A DNA stretch of 64,000 bases, taken from assembly GCF_002811875.1 (NCBI RefSeq), contig NZ_NPDZ01000005.1, positions 199,631 to 263,630 on the forward strand. Reading direction: 5' to 3'. Made by a program: the position numbers and the translations under genes. The stretch's first letter is position 1. The number at the start of each line of letters is the position of its first letter. The DNA is from Leptospira perolatii (lineage in GTDB: Bacteria; Spirochaetota; Leptospiria; Leptospirales; Leptospiraceae). Below, piece by piece: positions 62,427 to 64,000 of this stretch. Under the pieces are notes generated by a model. The model was given only the letters and a program-made list of their open reading frames with translations. It was not told the origin of the DNA and ran no database searches.

Positions 62427-62583
62427 ATTAGCGATGTTTTTTGGGGGAAGTATTTTGTAGCTAAAAAATTTTTTGACCTTTGTGTAACATAAGAAGGGTT
62501 GATCTTTGGAAAAATTTGGATAAAAAAGTATTCGCACTACAATAGTGTCCTTTTGGATGGTATAATCAGACACGGTTTTTTGT

Positions 62584-62997
62584 ATGCAGAAGTATTCGAT
62601 TGCAATCTTGGTTCTTTTATCACTTTTCTCTTATCAATGTGAGTTAAAGGATAAAAACGAAGCATCCGAAAAGTTGCTGAGGCAACTAGTGAACGGATCT
62701 GCTACACCTTCTTCAAATACCGCGAACGGAAATGGTGGGTCGACTTACTTTAAAGTAGGTGGTGCGATCTCCGGACTAGGCGGTGGAAAGTCCATTACAC
62801 TTGCAAATAATATTATAGATACGAGTCCTTTCTTTTTGAACGGTCCATTTCAATTTCCTTTTTCCTACCAAGACGCTGGTACCTACGCCGTTAGTATCAC
62901 GGTACAACCGGTGGGACAAACGTGCACTCTCGCGAACCAAAACGGTGCGATCTCTGGAGCAGATGTTACAAGCGTGATTGTAATGTGTGGTCCTTGA
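62584..62997 (+). CDS. Small lipoprotein with a leptospiral-type beta domain
   Basis: A 137-residue lipoprotein with lipobox region LFSYQC (Cys19). A Ser/Asn/Gly linker (about 38-54) leads to one domain with GGAISGLGGGKSITLANN, FPFSYQDAGTYAVSITVQP and VGQTCTLANQNGAISG, a pattern often seen in Leptospira surface lipoproteins. Single-domain members are unusual. The 3' end runs directly into the repeat area that begins at 63003. Confidence 0.75.
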   Translation: MQKYSIAILVLLSLFSYQCELKDKNEASEKLLRQLVNGSATPSSNTANGNGGSTYFKVGGAISGLGGGKSITLANNIIDTSPFFLNGPFQFPFSYQDAGTYAVSITVQPVGQTCTLANQNGAISGADVTSVIVMCGP

Positions 62998-63002
62998 GTT
63001 CT

Positions 63003-63087
63003 CTTGAGTAAGTTTTGAAACGGGGATTCTTGAGTAAGTTTTGAAACGGAAACCGAATCTGGTCCTCTTGAGTAAGTTAGAAAACGG
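63003..63087 (+). repeat. Direct repeat array A (CTTGAGTAAGTTTTGAAACGG-type units)
   Basis: Units begin at 63003 and 63029 (period 26) and 63067 (offset 38, changed to CTTGAGTAAGTTAGAAAACGG). The phrase GGAAACCGAATC follows both the second and third units. There are no spacers of CRISPR type. The same unit, with one base changed (TTTG to TTGG), reappears at 63928. Confidence 0.85.
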
Positions 63088-63174
63088 AAACCGAATCCCG
63101 ATCCTGCGCCGGCACCTCCTGTGCCGAGCTCCGGAACGCTTTCGCCATCCTGGCTTCGCTTTCGGGATTTCGGC

Positions 63175-63386
63175 TTTCCGTTTCCTGTTTATTTCTCGGC
63201 GTTGGTTGCATTTAGTGTTCGGTTTCCTTTCTAGTGATAGGGTTGGTTTCCGTTTCCTGTTTATTTCTTGGCGTTGGGTGCTTTTAGTGTTCGGTTTCTT
63301 GTTCGGTGAGAGGTTGTTGGGGGTTTTCGTTTCCTTTTATTTCTCGGCGATGGCTGCTTTAGTGATCGGTTTCTTCTATTGGCGGA
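63175..63386. repeat. Three imperfect tandem repeats of about 72-77 bp
   Basis: Copies begin at 63175, 63247 and about 63324. Each runs TTTCCGTTTCCTGTTTATTT, CTCGGCGTTGG-like, TTTAGTGTTCGGTTTC, with the third copy degraded. TTCGGTTTCC within the copies is the reverse complement of GGAAACCGAA in array A. The 387 bases from 63000 to 63386 hold only these repeats; an open frame across them has no recognisable protein character. Confidence 0.75.
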
Positions 63387-63644
63387 TTAGTCGTATATAT
63401 CCTTTCTATGTCCGAGTGCTATCACCTCTATAATAAGAGTTTGGTCTAAGATATCGTAAATGATTCTATATTCGCCTTTCCGAATACGATAACCATCTCG
63501 CCCCTTTAGCTTCTTCGAACCTTGGGGTCTCGGGTTTTTCGCGAGGCTCTCAATTGCTTTGAGGAGGTTTTGTGTTATAGTTTCGGGAAGTTTGTCGAGC
63601 TGCTTGGTTGCTGTTTTCGAAAGAAATACAGAATATTCAGGCAT
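63387..63644 (-). CDS. RelE/ParE-family toxin
   Basis: An 85-residue toxin with the RelE-type fold: YSVFLSKTATKQLDKLPETI at the start, KKLKGRDGYRIRKGEYRIIY near 44-63 with the Arg residues of the family, and VIALGHRKDIYD at the end. It probably cuts mRNA at the ribosome or acts on gyrase (ParE branch). It overlaps the antitoxin gene by eight bases (63637-63644) and ends at the edge of the tandem repeats. Confidence 0.85.
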   Translation of the reverse strand: MPEYSVFLSKTATKQLDKLPETITQNLLKAIESLAKNPRPQGSKKLKGRDGYRIRKGEYRIIYDILDQTLIIEVIALGHRKDIYD

Positions 63645-63846
63645 GTTGCCTTTTGCGCTTTCTGGTTTTAAGATAGTCTTTTAGAGGAACTCGCTCCTCC
63701 TTTTTCGCCTTCACTTCGTCGTAAAGTTTTATATCTTCAAGTTCTTCAGAATCTTCCAGTAACGCTTTATATTCTTTGATCGAAAGAATTACGGAAAGCT
63801 TTTTGCCTTTTTCGTTGGTAATGAACTGCGGGTGAATCGATTTCAT
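63637..63846 (-). CDS. RelB/Phd-type antitoxin
   Basis: A 69-residue partner of the toxin above. It has FITNEKGKKLSVILSIKEYKAL near 8-29, like Phd/YefM or RelB-family DNA-binding parts, followed by an acidic helix (EDSEELEDIKLYDEVKAKKE) and a very basic C-terminus (KTRKRKRQ). A possible promoter lies at TTGCTA (63913-63908) and TATTCA (63889-63884) on the minus strand. The pair stands between two sets of direct repeats. Confidence 0.8.
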   Translation of the reverse strand: MKSIHPQFITNEKGKKLSVILSIKEYKALLEDSEELEDIKLYDEVKAKKEERVPLKDYLKTRKRKRQHA

Positions 63847-63927
63847 GTTCGTTCTTCGGTTACTTTTGCGAGCGCTACGTGTTTGAATAAGAGATAATAG
63901 ATAGGGCTAGCAAAGTCTACTTGTTTT

Positions 63928-64000
63928 CTTGAGTAAGTTTGGAAACGGGGATTCTTGAGTAAGTTTGGAAACGGGGATTCTTGAGTAAGTTTGGAAACGG
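63928..64000 (+). repeat. Direct repeat array B, running off the window end
   Basis: Units CTTGAGTAAGTTTGGAAACGG start at 63928, 63954 and 63980, with exact period 26 and linker GGATT between units. The last unit is cut by the window end, so the array may be longer. It is in the same orientation as array A at 63003-63087. Confidence 0.9.

Noticed and set aside
63041..63433. A 130-residue hydrophobic ORF across the tandem repeats
   Set aside because: It follows the 72-77-bp repeats, its hydrophobic pattern comes from repeat composition, and it overlaps the end of the toxin gene. No ribosome site or family match.
63003..64000. CRISPR array
   Set aside because: Units are in direct contact with a constant 5-base linker and exact period 26; there are no unique spacers, and no cas genes are visible.

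Overview
This window looks like chromosomal DNA of a Leptospira-type spirochaete. The reasons are a LipL45-like FecR lipoprotein, an SGNH/DUF1574-type protein next to an MBOAT acyltransferase, many spirochaete-style lipoproteins, flagellar FliS, LpxC, TTG/GTG start codons, and intergenic GTAGGAGCTCCTAC palindromes of a kind I associate with leptospires. Base composition looks clearly richer in GC than the roughly 35% of L. interrogans, so a higher-GC Leptospira lineage is more likely; I judged this by eye and did not compute it. No rRNA, tRNA, CRISPR array, prophage or insertion sequence was recognised.

Layout. 1-5060: tail of an Omp85/BamA-like barrel, PcrA/UvrD helicase, a small exported protein, a CysQ/inositol-phosphatase protein and a GT4 glycosyltransferase. 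5100-9300: thioredoxin-like lipoprotein, long-chain acyl-CoA synthetase with a membrane insert, and the first copy of an intergenic repeat. 9300-13030 (minus): PTS Enzyme I-like protein, LpxC and a short-chain dehydrogenase. 13135-15218: three tandem AIM24/TIGR00266 paralogues, then the second copy of the intergenic repeat. 15433-19394: an unusual radical SAM protein divergent from a PQQ-type sugar dehydrogenase, then the FecR lipoprotein. 19460-24030: LipA, a pseudouridine synthase and the MBOAT/SGNH pair. 24100-28366: transaldolase, two hypotheticals, PurH and PurN. 28454-30475: FliS, a coiled-coil protein, a J-domain protein and a hypothetical. 30560-36190: lipoprotein, HNH nuclease, DedA, dGTPase, cysteine desulfurase and a hypothetical. 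36294-45260: TPR protein, LolA-like lipoprotein, and a lipid-metabolism neighbourhood (enoyl-CoA hydratase family, alkyl-DHAP synthase-like protein, GlpD, TetR regulator, patatin).

46265-58025 is the most striking stretch. It is a tightly packed seven-gene plus-strand operon of five lipoproteins (two TPR, one SurA-N-like, two with bacterial Ig-like repeats) followed by two RND transporters, one with a roughly 100-residue charged cytoplasmic insert. It converges on a minus-strand operon (lipoprotein, TolC, membrane-fusion protein) that supplies the missing parts of a tripartite pump. A PIN/AbrB toxin-antitoxin pair, a vestige of a second PIN gene and a perfect 11-bp inverted-repeat operator lie between the two operons. 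The window ends in a repeat-rich area: 26-bp-period direct repeats and about 72-77-bp imperfect repeats flank a RelE/RelB-type toxin-antitoxin pair.

As a whole, this is mostly a housekeeping and cell-envelope region with two small accessory islets at about 58.0-58.8 kb and 63.0-64.0 kb.
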